64,000 nt of DNA from assembly GCA_963966185.1 (NCBI GenBank), contig CAWZYM010000014.1:102501-166500 (forward strand), written 5' to 3'. This DNA comes from Rhabditoides inermis (Eukaryota > Nematoda > Chromadorea > Rhabditida > Rhabditidae). Both the position numbers and the translations under genes were made by a program. Positions 43,701 to 55,357 of this stretch are shown in pieces. Under the pieces are notes generated by a model. The model saw only the letters and a program-made list of their open reading frames with translations, did not search any database and was not told the origin of the DNA. The first letter of the stretch is position 1; each line of letters begins with the position of its first letter.

Positions 43701-46700
43701 TCTCCTGCCCAGGAGACGTACACTCCTGTCAAGAGGGAGAAGGAGACTACTCCCACTCCCTCGCCGACGACCACTCGCGTGCGTCTGTTCGGACGTCTGC
43801 GACATGACGGTGACGAGGAGGTCATCGAGGCTGGAGACGTGAAGCCGGAGAGCTATGGCATTGCATCCACCTCGTACGATGGTCCGCTGGAGAACACTGC
43901 TCGCGACGACGAGCTCGAGAATGTGCCACTTCGTGATCACGCCAGTGCCTACCACCCTGGACAGTCGTGGGGCGTCAAGCCGATCAAGGCCAAGGCCGAC
44001 AAGCCGAAGCCGGTCGCTGTTCCCGCCGACGAGTCCGATGACGAGCACGATCCGAAAAAGAAGAAGGCTGTGTTGCATCTCAAGTCGACCACCCCGTCCA
44101 AGAAGGACGACGACGATGAGAAGCAGCGCGAGAGCAAGAAGTTCTTCTGGCGCACTCGCAAGTCGAAGGACGACGAGGGCGAGCCGATCACTGGCTACCC
44201 TGCCGCTGCTGAGCACTACACCGGTCCGCTCGATCTGACCAACCGCAACAACGATCTCGAGAACATGCCCCTCGACAAGCATGCCGCCGATGTCCCGTAC
44301 AGCCCTGCTGGTGACAAGGACAGCGCCGCACCCGCCACTACCACTAGGCGTGTGCGCCTGTTCGGACGTGTGCGACATGACGGCGACGAGGACGTGGTCG
44401 ATGCTGCTGATGTGAAGCCGGAGACGTACGGAATCGCCTCGACTTCGTACGATGGTCCGCTTGAGAGCACTCCTCGTGAGGATGATCTTGAGGGCCTGCC
44501 GCTTCGCGATCACGCCAGTGCATACCATCCCGGACAGTCGTGGATCAAGGTTAAGAAGGTCAAGGGTGCCAAGCCCAAGACTGGAGCTGCCGACGAGACC
44601 GACGAGTCCTCGACCGATGATGAGCACGCCGCTGACCCGTCAAAGAAGAAGAAGCGCGGAGACAGCAAGCTGTTCGGCTTCTGGCGCTCTTCGTCTCGAA
44701 AGCCGAAGGAGGGAGAAGAGGGCAAGCCGCTCACCGGCTACCCCGCCTACGCTGAGCACTACACCGGACCTCTCGACAACACTGACCGTACTGATGATCT
44801 CGCGAACATGCCGCTCGACAAGCATGCGGCCGCTGTTCCGTACTCTCCTGCCCAGGAGACGTACACTCCTGTCAAGAGGGAGAAGGAGACTACTCCCACT
44901 CCCTCGCCGACGACCACTCGCGTGCGTCTGTTCGGCCGTCTGCGACATGACGGTGACGAGGAGGTCATCGAGGCTGGAGACGTGAAGCCGGAGAGCTATG
45001 GCATTGCATCCACCTCGTACGATGGTCCGCTGGAGAACACTGCTCGCGACGACGAGCTCGAGAATGTGCCACTTCGTGATCACGCCAGTGCCTACCACCC
45101 TGGACAGTCGTGGGGCGTCAAGCCGATCAAGGCCAAGGCCGACAAGCCGAAGCCGGTCGCTGTTCCCGCCGACGAGTCCGATGACGAGCACGATCCGAAA
45201 AAGAAGAAGGCTGTGTTGCATCTCAAGTCGACCACCCCGTCCAAGAAGGACGACGACGATGAGAAGCAGCGCGAGAGCAAGAAGTTCTTCTGGCGCACTC
45301 GCAAGTCGAAGGACGACGAGGGCGAGCCGATCACTGGCTACCCTGCCGCTGCTGAGCACTACACCGGTCCGCTCGATCTGACCAACCGCAACAACGATCT
45401 CGAGAACATGCCCCTCGACAAGCATGCCGCCGATGTCCCGTACAGCCCTGCTGGTGACAAGGACAGCGCCGCACCCGCCACTACCACTAGGCGTGTGCGC
45501 CTGTTCGGACGTGTGCGACATGACGGCGACGAGGACGTGGTCGATGCTGCTGATGTGAAGCCGGAGACGTACGGAATCGCCTCGACTTCGTACGATGGTC
45601 CGCTTGAGAGCACTCCTCGTGAGGATGATCTTGAGGGCCTGCCGCTTCGCGATCACGCCAGTGCATACCATCCCGGACAGTCGTGGATCAAGGTGAAGAA
45701 GGTCAAGGGTACCAAGCCCAAGACTGGAGCTGCCGACGAGACCGACGAGTCCTCGACCGATGATGAGCACGCCGCTGACCCGTCAAAGAAGAAGAAGCGC
45801 GGAGACAGCAAGCTGTTCGGCTTCTGGCGCTCTTCGTCTCGAAAGCCGAAGGAGGGAGAAGAGGGCAAGCCGCTCACCGGTTATCCCGCCCACGCTGAGC
45901 ACTACACCGGACCTCTCGACAACACTGACCGTACTGATGATATCACAACTCTGCCTATGAACATTCAGAAGCCAGACATCCCATATGTGCCTGTCAAGGT
46001 ATCTGCGAAGGCTGCTTCCGTTCCTGTTACTGGTGCCCATATCACTGATCCTAATGTTCCCGCTTCATATGATCTGTCTTCTACTGCCCCGGCTCGTGAT
46101 ATGGAAAGTGCACCATTAGCCATGAGATCAGCCGATGTTCCCTATGCACCGTCAAAGGAGACGTCGCGCACTCCGGTGCCTGCGGTCATTGTGGAGGATA
46201 CGACTGGCGCGTCTTTCCCACTCGACTCGACTTCACCTGACCGTGATCTCGAGAACGTTCCCCTCGCCGTCGTTCCAGACGTTGTGCCCACCACTGTTCA
46301 TACCATCGAGGAGCAGTCGCACGTCGCAATTGACGATACTATGCGTGATCAAGATCTGGAAGGCGTGCCGCTGGAGCCGCGTGCCGCATCCGTCCCGTAC
46401 TTCCCATCAAAGGACACCACGCCTGCGTACGCCTATGATTCTACGCGTGATGTGACTCCTCTATCTGCCACGTCCTTGGAACAAGACTTGGAAAATGTGC
46501 CTCTCACAAAGAGGGCGGCCGATGTGCCGTACTCGTCATCGCAAACACCTGTGCTTGAAGGAGAAACCGTTCCCGTCGCTGGCTCTGATGTCGCTGCTCA
46601 TGAGGTTTCCTCTACATCTCCCGATCGCGACATGCAAAACATTCCGTTCGAATCGAAGAGTGCTGATGTTCCCTATGTGCCTTCGACACCCTCGAAAGAA

Positions 46701-49700
46701 ACCGCAGTCATTGTCATCGGTGAATCTCCTCGCCATGAACCTCTTTCGACCACGTCTCCCGATCGTGATCTTGAGGCGCGTCCTCTCGAAGAGTTTGTCG
46801 ACGATTTCAAACCGGAAGCGTCGCAGACTGATCTGGAGTCTTTTAACGAACGCCGTGGAGGCAACAAGATCATGCGCCTCCTGCGCGGAGCCAAGAGAGA
46901 TTCGAGATCCAAGAGTGTTGAGTCGACATCCGTGGAGCCGTCTACACAGACCATCACTGCTCGCTTTGTGATGATGGGAGATAAGGAGTATACGGTCATT
47001 GAGACGAAGCGAGTGACGGTGGAGCGCACTGCGCGAGTTTACTCGTACCGTGTGCCGGACGAGCAGCTGCCGATCATGTCCAGCCCGGTGGACGAGGAGT
47101 GGAACCCGGTGTGGAACGGCTCGCTGGACCCGGCGGAGATGAGAGACGGCGCAATGTTTGAGTGCTCGCGAGAAGAGAGGAGGCGTGTGCGAGTGAGACA
47201 CGCGGAGCGCGCCGGCGAGGGAACGCCCACCCACCAGTCGACTAGTGCTGCCGCCGACATGCCGACCACGCGTGGCAGCAGGGAAAGGAGAAGCTTCTTC
47301 TCACGATTCCTGAGGAGCGAGGTGAGTGATTACCACACTATGAGTTATCGTATGCGATGTCGTATGCGATGACATTTTCAATACATTATTGCACTCTGAT
47401 TTTCAAAATTTTGTTGATTGTGGATTACATGTTATTGTGTCATTCATTAAATAGTGATTGCACACACGTAAGTGCCCTGTGGAATGAGTGCAAGAGCCCT
47501 CAAGTTGAAGTGTGCGAGCTGCAAAAGTGGCTGTGTGCATTGCGACTCTTCCATTGACCTCTGATTTCAAAATGTGTCCATTAACTTATTGTAATATACT
47601 ATCCATAACGTATTTAACACGAGATGTCGTTTATTCGTATCTCTTCTTGGAGAAAGAGTAGGAGTTGTTTGTCTTTTTGTTTTGTTCCGAGACTCTCTCT
47701 CGCTGCCTTCGGAATGCTTGCGAATTGGGTTCGATTTCTTGGCATGAGAGTGATGTCACCCCAGGGAACTTGCATGTGAAGTGGTAGTGTTGTGCGTGTG
47801 ACCCTATTCACACACAGCAATATGAGTATGATTGATTCGTATTACAATACAAAAGAGTTTTTGGAAAACAATGTAACTGAACGTGTTGTGTTTCAGAATG
47901 GCGGGAGCAAGGAGAAGAAGTCGAAGAAGCACAGCAAGGGCAAGGAGAACCGGGACGACGAGACGAGCTCGGCGAGTTCGGACGACGAGCGCCACGTGGT
48001 GATGGTGCAGCGGGAGGAGCGCGTCGAGCAGGTACGTAAAAGGGCACTCGTATGCTCAAGTCTCTAACCGATTCCGGGTGGTCAAAGCGTCCTCAATCTG
48101 TATATGCTGAAGGCGCGGACAGCGCGGACAGACAGGGGGCTGATACAATCACAATGTTTATCTGCCGTAAATGTGTCCATGAATAGATGGCGAACAGAAT
48201 ATGTCAAATGTCTGACCCTCAACTAATTAGTCTCTATGGAACCGATTCCGGGTTGTCAAAGCGTCCTCTTGTATATGCTGAAGACGCGGACAGCCTCTTT
48301 GTAACCGATGAAAGCATTCGATGTTTTGAAGAGACTGCCCGCGGCTTTAGATATGGGTTTGGCGAATGGGACTAATACTTTTTATATGGTTGTTTTTATA
48401 CGAGTGAGGTGTTGTTAATATTGTTCAGTGATATTGGGAGTACTAGTAGTGTTACTCTAACTCTAGCATGCTCGATAGAGTGGCGGTTCAAGGGTCACGT
48501 GAGTGGCGCTGTTTGAGTGGTGGGGGGAAAAGTCTCTCTGTCGATTCTCGATGCATACTATGTCCGCTCTCGCATACACTGTTTCATCTGCGCGGCGAAG
48601 AGACGAAGAGGGGGCATAGGGGCTAGACTGTTTGTTCACCCAGATGAATGAGATCTGCGGACTCGCTCATCTATTCAATCTCGAGAGTTTCCAGTCATAT
48701 ACTCGGATCTATCAGCTGGTTGGGGGGCGATGAGTAGTAGAATAGAGCGCGTTCTTTGAACCGCGTCTGCCACTTTGGTGTGGAGTTGAGAAGCGCAATT
48801 GGCTTACAAGGCTCGCTCTCCTTCTCTCCTCCTCTCCCACGGTCTTCTCTCTCTGACGCGCCCGCATGCGAAACGAAGGCGAACATTGTTGCGCGAGTAT
48901 GGATTGTCCCTTTTCGTGACAAGAAGTTTGGTGGTGGTGGTGGATGAGAGGGGGGGGAGAGAGATGAGAGCAATGGGGAGAGGGGAGAGAGAAGTGGTCG
49001 CAGACGCACCGGAACTCTCCTTCCGGATGGTTCGCGTTTCAGCGGGCATCCTGCAGTGCAAAGGAAGGAGCGAATGTATTAGGCGCTCACTCAGTCCAAG
49101 CCAACACTTTTTGCGCATTGTACTTCTTGCTCCCTCTGCTCATTTCATCAGCCCGGTCGCTCTTTGGCGGTTTTCAATCATCCGACTTGATGAGACTTTT
49201 GTTGGGCGTGTGTGTGCTGCTCTTGAAAGTGGCCAAAGGGGTAGGAAAAGACGCATGTGTCTTGTCGCCTCATGAATCTCGTCTCCCCCCTTGTTGGTGA
49301 GGTGCGAGTCAGTGGGCGGCTAGTGAGAATGTGATTAGAATTGGAGGAATGGAGCCCAAGGGAGAGGCATGGGGGAAAAGGGAGGGGGGCAAAGAGACAG
49401 TGGTATAACGAGGTAAGCCGCGCACACGCCGTCGACACTGCTTTTTACGCGTTTTATCATGGTTTTTGCGGCGAGGGAGACAAATGGAAGGCAGACACAT
49501 GCACCCGAATAGCCAAATAATACATCTTCCATCCGCAGGCGGAATGCAATATCGCTCTTTTTCTTTCTAGCATTGAGAGCGAATGAACGTTGAGAAGTTG
49601 GTAGTTTGGAATGAATATGAGAATAATGGTTTGCGCAGGCGGCGGCAGCACCATCGAAGAAAGAGTCTACCCGGCGAGCGGCTAGCAAGTCGCCGGCCAA

Positions 49701-52217
49701 GACTGTAAAAGGCAAGGGCGCGCCGCTGCCGCCGCCGCAGCAGCTGGAGCTGGGCACGAACGAAGTGATCGTCATGTCGTCGCCCGAATACGTGTCGCCC
49801 GACGAGACCCGCGACGGCCCAGTGGTGCGCAAGGAGATCACACACTGCAGCTACAAGCTCTCCGGACAGGGACTCGCGCCCGTCTTCAACCCAGACGACC
49901 CGGTACTGTAGCGGTGGTTGTAGGGGGGAGGGGTGGAATGGTGAGTAACCAGACGGTCTAGTCTCTGGCGTCGACGCTGGCGCAGTGCGAGCGGCTGCAC
50001 GTGAAGGGGCGCGCGCCGCGAGTCGACTCGGCCGAGTCGAGCGTGCGCTGTCGCGCCAGCCAGCCCCTGCCGATCTCCTTCAAGGTGACCCACGCTCCGC
50101 CGCCGACTGCCTGCTCAACTGCCTCCAGCTTTCGTGCCTCCTGTCGTTGTGTTGCCCAGACAGAGATTGCGCTTTTGTCGATTATCATAGATAGTCTTTC
50201 CGTTCCACTCACTGTCGCCTCGTCGTCGTTGGTCGCTTCTGACGGTTACATATTCGATTGGCTGCATTCGATTCGTCGACTATCAGTTGCTTTCTAGACA
50301 TGTATAGACAGATTTCCGACGCACTCGTGTAGATTTTGTGCATCGTGGCTAAACGGCTGAGGCTTGGTTGTGTGTGGTGTGTACATTCAGAATAGAGTGT
50401 GTTGTTTGGATGAATGCGTGTCGATGTGTTTGTTGCAGGAGAACGGCCAGCCGCACACCACAGTGTCGACGTGGCAGGAGCGTTCGGCTCGGCCCGACGA
50501 GGTCAGCACCGAGGTCGACGACAAGGGAAACACCATCACGTGAGTGCGCCTCTTCTACTTATTCTACTTCTTCTAATTCTCATTTTTATATCGCATTTTA
50601 CAATTTTTACATGTGCGAGGAAGTCGTGGGGACAGAGTTTTAGTTTTGTAGCAGGAGTATGAGTAGGTAGGCCTTTCAGCGTTGAAAAAGAAAACTAATG
50701 GTTTTGTTTTCGTGTGAGGGGGGCCACCGAATGGGCTAATGATGGTCCGCCAAAGCAGCGAGCGGCGAATTTACGAGGCCTCATAATGGTTTTAGTGGAC
50801 AAGAATGGAGGATATTGGAGTGATAGTATATGTGTTTTGTCTGGGAATGAGGAAGGAAAGAAGGGGAGAGTGATGGAATAGATGGTGACACTCGCTAATT
50901 GTTGGGCTAGTGCTTTCTAGGAAAAGGCATTGCCGCTCGGCACGCAAACTTGATTGCATCGCTATTCGTTGTTTTTCGTGATGTTGTTGTTGTTTCGCCC
51001 GCGAAAATAGACTGGATATGAGATTGGTGTTCTGAAGATTGGTGTGTTAGTTGTGTATGTGGATGGAAGCGAGGCGAGCGCACGAGGAGACGGCAGTATC
51101 TCTCTGCCGCGCGCGTTTTTGTTTTGTTTCTTGGCTGGGGTCGGCTCGCGAATCTCAACCATGCAATTCCCCGAGCGGCAAGGAGAGAAGAGGAGAGGGA
51201 GAGAGGGGGCAGGGGTGGCAAGTGGGAAGGAAGGCGAAATTGTACTTTGCCGAGATGTGATTGGAGTGCGTCCGGCGGGCCCGGGGGCAGTGGGAGAGGA
51301 GGGAGATGAGTTGTTGTGGCCTCTGTGAGTGGTGGTCCGCAGAGACTGTGCGAGCATGTGAAGCGCACACAACCCGCAACGTCTCCGCCAAAACACGGCA
51401 GTTGATCATTGTCGTGATTGCGCCTGTGGGGAATGGGGTTTACTATGGATAAGTGATGAGCAGAACGACGCTAAAGAACTACAATTTCATATGCTATACA
51501 AGTGTGTGTATATCAAAGATGAAGTTCCGTTTCAGTCGCACCGTGAAGACGCAGCAGGTGAAGCACACAGTGCAGCGACAGACCTTCCAAAACTTTGTCC
51601 TTCCCGTCGGCTACGACCAGCAGCAGGTGGGTGTATGCTAATTTGCATATATGCGAATCATATCAATGAATTTGTCTGTTATCAGAGTTGATGTGTTAGT
51701 TGTGTATGAAGTGTGTTTTGACTGAAATTTGGGGTCTTGTGAGTTGGGTAGTTTTAAAATCATAAATAATTATTTTTTTACGTGTGAATTGGGAACGTGA
51801 CAAAGAAGAGACGAACGTGAACAGGTGATTTGTCGCCAGATAAACCGGGGGGGGGGATACATCTGACATTGTGTCCTCGCCGGATTTTTTGACCATCCCC
51901 GTTGGCGGCGGTGAAGTTATCGTTGATCCCGGTCTATTTCTGGCTCGGCCCCGCCGTATTTGCGTAGTTGCAGTGGGCGATGGTGATAAGGCGACGGGAT
52001 TGATTGTGCAGGAGGGAGTGATTGCCACAGATTACACCATGTTATGCGAGAAAGAGCGCGTCCGTCGCCCCGCCGCCGTCACCCGCGTGTGTGTGCTGTG
52101 CGAGAGAGATGCGAGAGATCTTTACGAGTTGGCTACTGACGCATGCGCGGTCGTGGCCGGGGCGATAAGACGACGTGTCATACCAACACACGAGGCAGAA
52201 TTAGTAATAATCGCCGG

Positions 52218-52271
<54 letters not shown>

Positions 52272-53747
52272 TACAGGGTGCTCCTGTCCGGCAGGCGGTA
52301 GAGTGATTATGATCTTGGCGAAACTATAGCGAACCATGTTTGGTTGTGTACGTAGTGTGGAAGCAATGCAGCAACTGGAATGAGAGGGGAAGAGGAGAGG
52401 TGATCAGGATGTCACTGGGATTAGGAAATGCGGACTAACCGTGGCATCTCAGTTCAATAAGGTTATGGATGATCCGCTTGTACACCCAATCTTACAGTGG
52501 GAAATGGTGGAACATTGTGTGGAACAGTGCGTCCTGACTTGTCTGTACACACTCGGTGCACTTTCAGGCGATGCAGTTGGAGCATAGCCGCGAGCAGACC
52601 ACCCCGCTCCAGCAGGGCGGCAGTGGCGGAGGCGGAGGAGGCGCGGGCGTCATGGAGACGCACTCGCGCACTGTCGCCTACGAGGCCGCAGTCGGACCGC
52701 CTCACGGACAGGTGAGCCGGGGGGGGGGGGAGACAGGTAGACACGATCCGGGGCGTTTCGAAGTCTGTGACCTGTGGTGAAGGGTCATTCGAAGAGACTG
52801 GACATTTGTGTGTTTTGTGATTTTGTAACTGTGAATGGTTTCAGTCTCCCCTGGGAGAGTTTGTCTCGTCCAAGACGGTCACCAGTGGCAACCGCACCGT
52901 CGAGACGATCACCTACAGGTATTTTATATAATAATAATCTTTGTTTGCCAAGAGATTATAGAGACACAGTAACATAACAGGAAATGTACAGCGGGGCAAA
53001 TATTGAGCTGACTCCAGGCTATCTGTTTCAAACATCTAGCTACTTATGGGGGGAGCTCTGATATCATTAGCGAAATTGTGATTATATGCAAAAGGTGAAA
53101 TGTGAAAGGTTGAAACGAGATGAGGTTGCAGGACGGAGAAGGACGGTATCGTGGAGACTCATGTCGAGCACCGAGTGACGATTCACGCGGCTGACGACAT
53201 TGACCACGATGCGGTGAGTGAGGGGGGAGGGAGGGAGGGAGAGAGAGCTCTGGAAATCATTATGATGTGAGAGAGGAGATGGGTTAATCCTAGACGTGTG
53301 CGGTCTCTTTGAAACTCTTTTTTTGTATTGAAGTAGAAAGAGGATGGGAATCTATTGGCTATATTCTGATATGTGTGCATGGTTATGCAGTGTGGACTAT
53401 GGTGGATGGATGCGTTTTCGAATGAGTTGCACTCCCCAGAGAGAGGAGGGGGAGCGCGCGGGGCGTGAGAGATGAGGGGATGAAGAGGGGAAGGAGGAGA
53501 GGGAGAAGGGGAGTGACTGATTGTGGCGCGTGATTGCTTTGCGAGGAGGAGAAACATGTGGTTGTCGAAATGCGAATGGCTTTTCACTGCTAAGTACTAC
53601 GGTAGGGAGGTGGGGTAAAAACGGTCTACTATAACTATTTTGGATTGTTTGCAGGAGCTGTCGGCGGCGATTCTCGAGGCGACTCGCATGAACCCGGACA
53701 TGACTGTGGAGAAGATCGAAGTGAAGCAGGAGTCGACCTCGGCCTAA
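26846..53747 (+). CDS. frm-1: FRM-1-like protein 4.1 with a giant repetitive exon
   Basis: Membrane-skeleton protein linking membrane proteins to the cortex. Exons: 26846-26953, 27096-27200, 27297-27365, 27439-27533, 27668-27806, 28000-28128, 28335-28487, 28556-28653, 28804-28897, 28983-29082, 29168-29226, giant 29318-47321, 47897-48031, 49639-49902, 49962-50084, 50439-50539, 51536-51626, 52568-52711, 52845-52918, 53132-53213, 53655-53747. Residues 19-102 form FERM lobe F1 ([21 protein letters not shown]), 110-215 F2 ([16 protein letters not shown]), 216-310 F3 ([29 protein letters not shown]), and 320-365 the FERM-adjacent region ([18 protein letters not shown]). The last four exons are the 4.1 C-terminal domain ([19 protein letters not shown], then [15 protein letters not shown]). 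No spectrin-actin-binding domain is recognised. The giant exon encodes about 6002 residues after allowing for two single-base losses; total about 6753. Its phase 0-0 boundaries allow skipping, leaving about 751 residues. Confidence 0.93.
27211..27286. repeat. (GA)n microsatellite in frm-1 intron 2
   Basis: GA tract fills most of the intron 27201-27296. Neighbouring frm-1 introns carry GA (28140-28320) or CT (28680-28741) tracts. Confidence 0.88.
33143..33150 (+). other. Single-base loss (frameshift 1) in the third repeat unit
   Basis: This copy reads aagccaag where the others I compared read aagcccaag: one C fewer. The frame moves from that of 29318 to the next frame, in which repeat protein continues to 33684. 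Confidence 0.93.
33681..33688 (+). other. Single-base loss (frameshift 2) in the third repeat unit
   Basis: This copy reads gtgggcgt where the others I compared read gtggggcgt: one G fewer. After it the repeat protein continues in the third frame to the end of the exon. Two losses do not restore the original frame. Confidence 0.93.
47322..47896 (+). other. frm-1 intron after the giant exon
   Basis: Intron of 575 bases. Nothing else recognised. Confidence 0.7.
48032..49638 (+). other. frm-1 intron with an internal imperfect duplication
   Basis: Intron of 1.6 kb. Sequences 48066-48122 and 48240-48292 are similar (accgattccggg...gtcaaagcgtcctc...tatatgctgaa), about 174 bases apart. GA-rich and poly-G patches near 48950-48990 and 49370-49390. 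No exon is supported. Confidence 0.6.
50540..51535 (+). other. frm-1 intron, 1.0 kb
   Basis: No coding signal; a GA-rich patch lies near 51180-51215. The acceptor is GTTTCAG at 51535. Confidence 0.65.
51627..52567 (+). other. frm-1 intron with an open frame and a (GA)n tract
   Basis: Intron of 941 bases. A GC-balanced open frame of roughly 110 codons (51871-52210) precedes a GA microsatellite at 52219-52267; see the findings. No splice pair that would include it was established. Confidence 0.5.
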
Positions 53748-54901
53748 CTCTCTTCTCCCCTCCCTTTCACAGCTAACCCACGTTGTGCCGCCGCGCACCC
53801 ACCATGCACTCTTCTCTACTGTCCACCCCTCTCATCCCCCACCCACCCCCACAGACACACACAAACACCCAGACAGACAACTCTGTTGTCCATCACAGCT
53901 ACACACACATACACACGTAACCGTTGTTTGTCCCCTAACCCGACGCCGACATTGTCAAGATGTCCGTCGAACCGGCCCTGTGCGGCCTCCCTTTGCCCCC
54001 TAACACGCCCCGGTTAACCAGACCGAGACTCTCTCTGCCTTCATATTTCGATCGACCCGATTGATGCCCCGGCGCGGGCGTGAGTGTAGCCAGCTGCGAG
54101 TAGAGTGGGAGGGCGGGCGGCGTGCGAGCCGATGCCTCGACCGTGCGCCGTCGCCCCCCGCCGCGCTTACCCTTCAACCGTACACCCCGGTCCCTTCCCC
54201 CCGAGCTGCGTAGACTTTTGAACGCGTTGTGTGCCCCACTTCCATTCACTATTATTTATTCTTGTCGTCTGCAGCTGATTTTTGTTGTGTTGGTATATAT
54301 ATACAGTTATTATATTCAGTTCTTTCCACTTGTCCACTTTTCTACCATGGCTGAGTAGTATGTTAATAAATATGGGACGATTTTTTGTGCGGCGATTTGG
54401 ATGGGCGGGGGACAATTGGAAGGGTTTTTTTTGCATTGATACAGTGATTTGTGTTGTGACCTAGTTGGGCTGGACGAGTGATCTGATTTCGTCGGTGTGT
54501 GATTGGACTGATTGGCTCTTGGGCGTCACTAATCCGATTTGTGAGAGGGGCGAGGGATCAGGGGCGATCTCCCTCGTGACTATCCCGAACACGGATGCGT
54601 AGATGCGATAGGGAAGTGATCAGAAGCACAACTGCCGGAAAGTGGCTTGCGTATTCTACTACTGCAGACATGAGACGAACGATAAGCAGATATGAGTCAT
54701 AGATCCGAAACACTGACACGACATTAAATCAAATCAAGCAAACACCCAGACAGACATAGCGTTGTTATGAAACTGATTTTGCCATCGCTTCGCGCCACTT
54801 TTTTGTTCTAGTCTGCTCTGCTTTTTCTCCTAGCTCCAATGTTCAGATAATCACACAAGAACATTAGTTTAGTTGGCACATCGTCTGACTCTAGTCATCT
54901 G
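53748..54901 (+). other. frm-1 3' UTR and downstream sequence
   Basis: CA-rich sequence follows the stop codon, with AATAAA at 54365-54370, a plausible poly(A) signal about 620 bases after the stop. Beyond that no gene is seen. Confidence 0.6.
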
Positions 54902-55357
54902 ACGAGGGAGGTGTTATAGGTCCTCCACTCGGATTTACTTCATAAGGTAGAAATTGAAAGCCCTTAACCTACTGTTTAACATATCAAAAAATCAGTTGCC
55001 CTCGTTTCCGTTTAGGCATACTTTACATAGAAAGTAACAAAAATTTCAAAGTCCAGACACTCGCTGGAGGCAGTCATCGACGTTTTTGACCATAACTCGG
55101 CTCTAAATCGATAAAATCTCATATTTCAAAGTTTTTGTGAAAGGTATAGTCTTCTATAACTATTAGGGACCTACTCCGATAAGAATGGTGGAACATACGA
55201 ATGACAAAATACAGTAATCTGGTCTCAACTTCAAACGAAGATTACGGTACTTCAATGGGCAGATGAATTGTTGATATGTTGTTAAGTAAATCAAGAGCTT
55301 TCGAATGGTGCCTTCAGATTATAAATCCGAGTGGAGGACCTATAACACCTCCCTCGT
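54902..55357. mobile_element. MITE-like element with long terminal inverted repeats
   Basis: A 36-base perfect inverted repeat (54902-54937 against 55322-55357) encloses 456 bases. Arms continue inward with imperfect complementarity for about 90 more bases (for example caTATC-containing stretches near 54980 and 55275). No open reading frame is inside. No clear target-site duplication could be found at the ends, so family and exact limits are open; a plain foldback repeat is the alternative. Confidence 0.75.

Larger units (their letters stand above)
30633..45940 (+). repeat. Coding tandem array, 1143-base (381-residue) units, 13 full plus a partial
   Basis: The marker CGACATGACGGCGAC of half-unit A starts at 30650, 31802, 32945, 34086, then every 1143 bases to 45516: 14 copies. 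Half-unit B (marker with GAGGAGGTCATC) occurs 13 times, 570 bases after A. Spacing exceptions: 1152 in the first unit (three extra codons, DET) and 1141 in the third (two lost bases). Each half-unit carries RVRLFGR, an acidic DGDE stretch, a [13 protein letters not shown]...HPGQSW block, a Lys-rich and Asp-rich spacer and an EHYTGPLD...VPYSP block. A and B are clearly related to each other. The match ends at TDD before 45941. Confidence 0.97.
29318..47321 (+). other. frm-1: Giant 18.0 kb exon of frm-1
   Basis: Bounded by GCTTCAG acceptor (29311-29317) and a GAG/GTGAGT donor at 47322. Three parts: a head of about 440 residues (29318-30632) with decayed motif copies ending in YHxGxS-like strings; the 381-residue tandem array (about 30633-45940); and a tail of about 460 residues (45941-47321) with six or so decayed copies of a [11 protein letters not shown]...ADVPYxPS motif, followed by a non-repetitive end. 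Highly charged, Lys/Asp/Glu/Ser/Pro-rich and probably disordered. Reading frame is interrupted twice (see separate entries). Confidence 0.93.

Noticed and set aside
30926..45770. Long minus-strand open frames (up to 376 codons) repeated every 1143 bases
   Set aside because: They are antisense shadows of the frm-1 repeats, created by the biased codon use of the plus-strand frame; they repeat with the array and have no splice or start context.
30633..45940. CRISPR-like or satellite array
   Set aside because: The units are 1143 bases with no spacers, and they encode a continuous protein in one frame; this is a coding tandem repeat in a eukaryotic exon.
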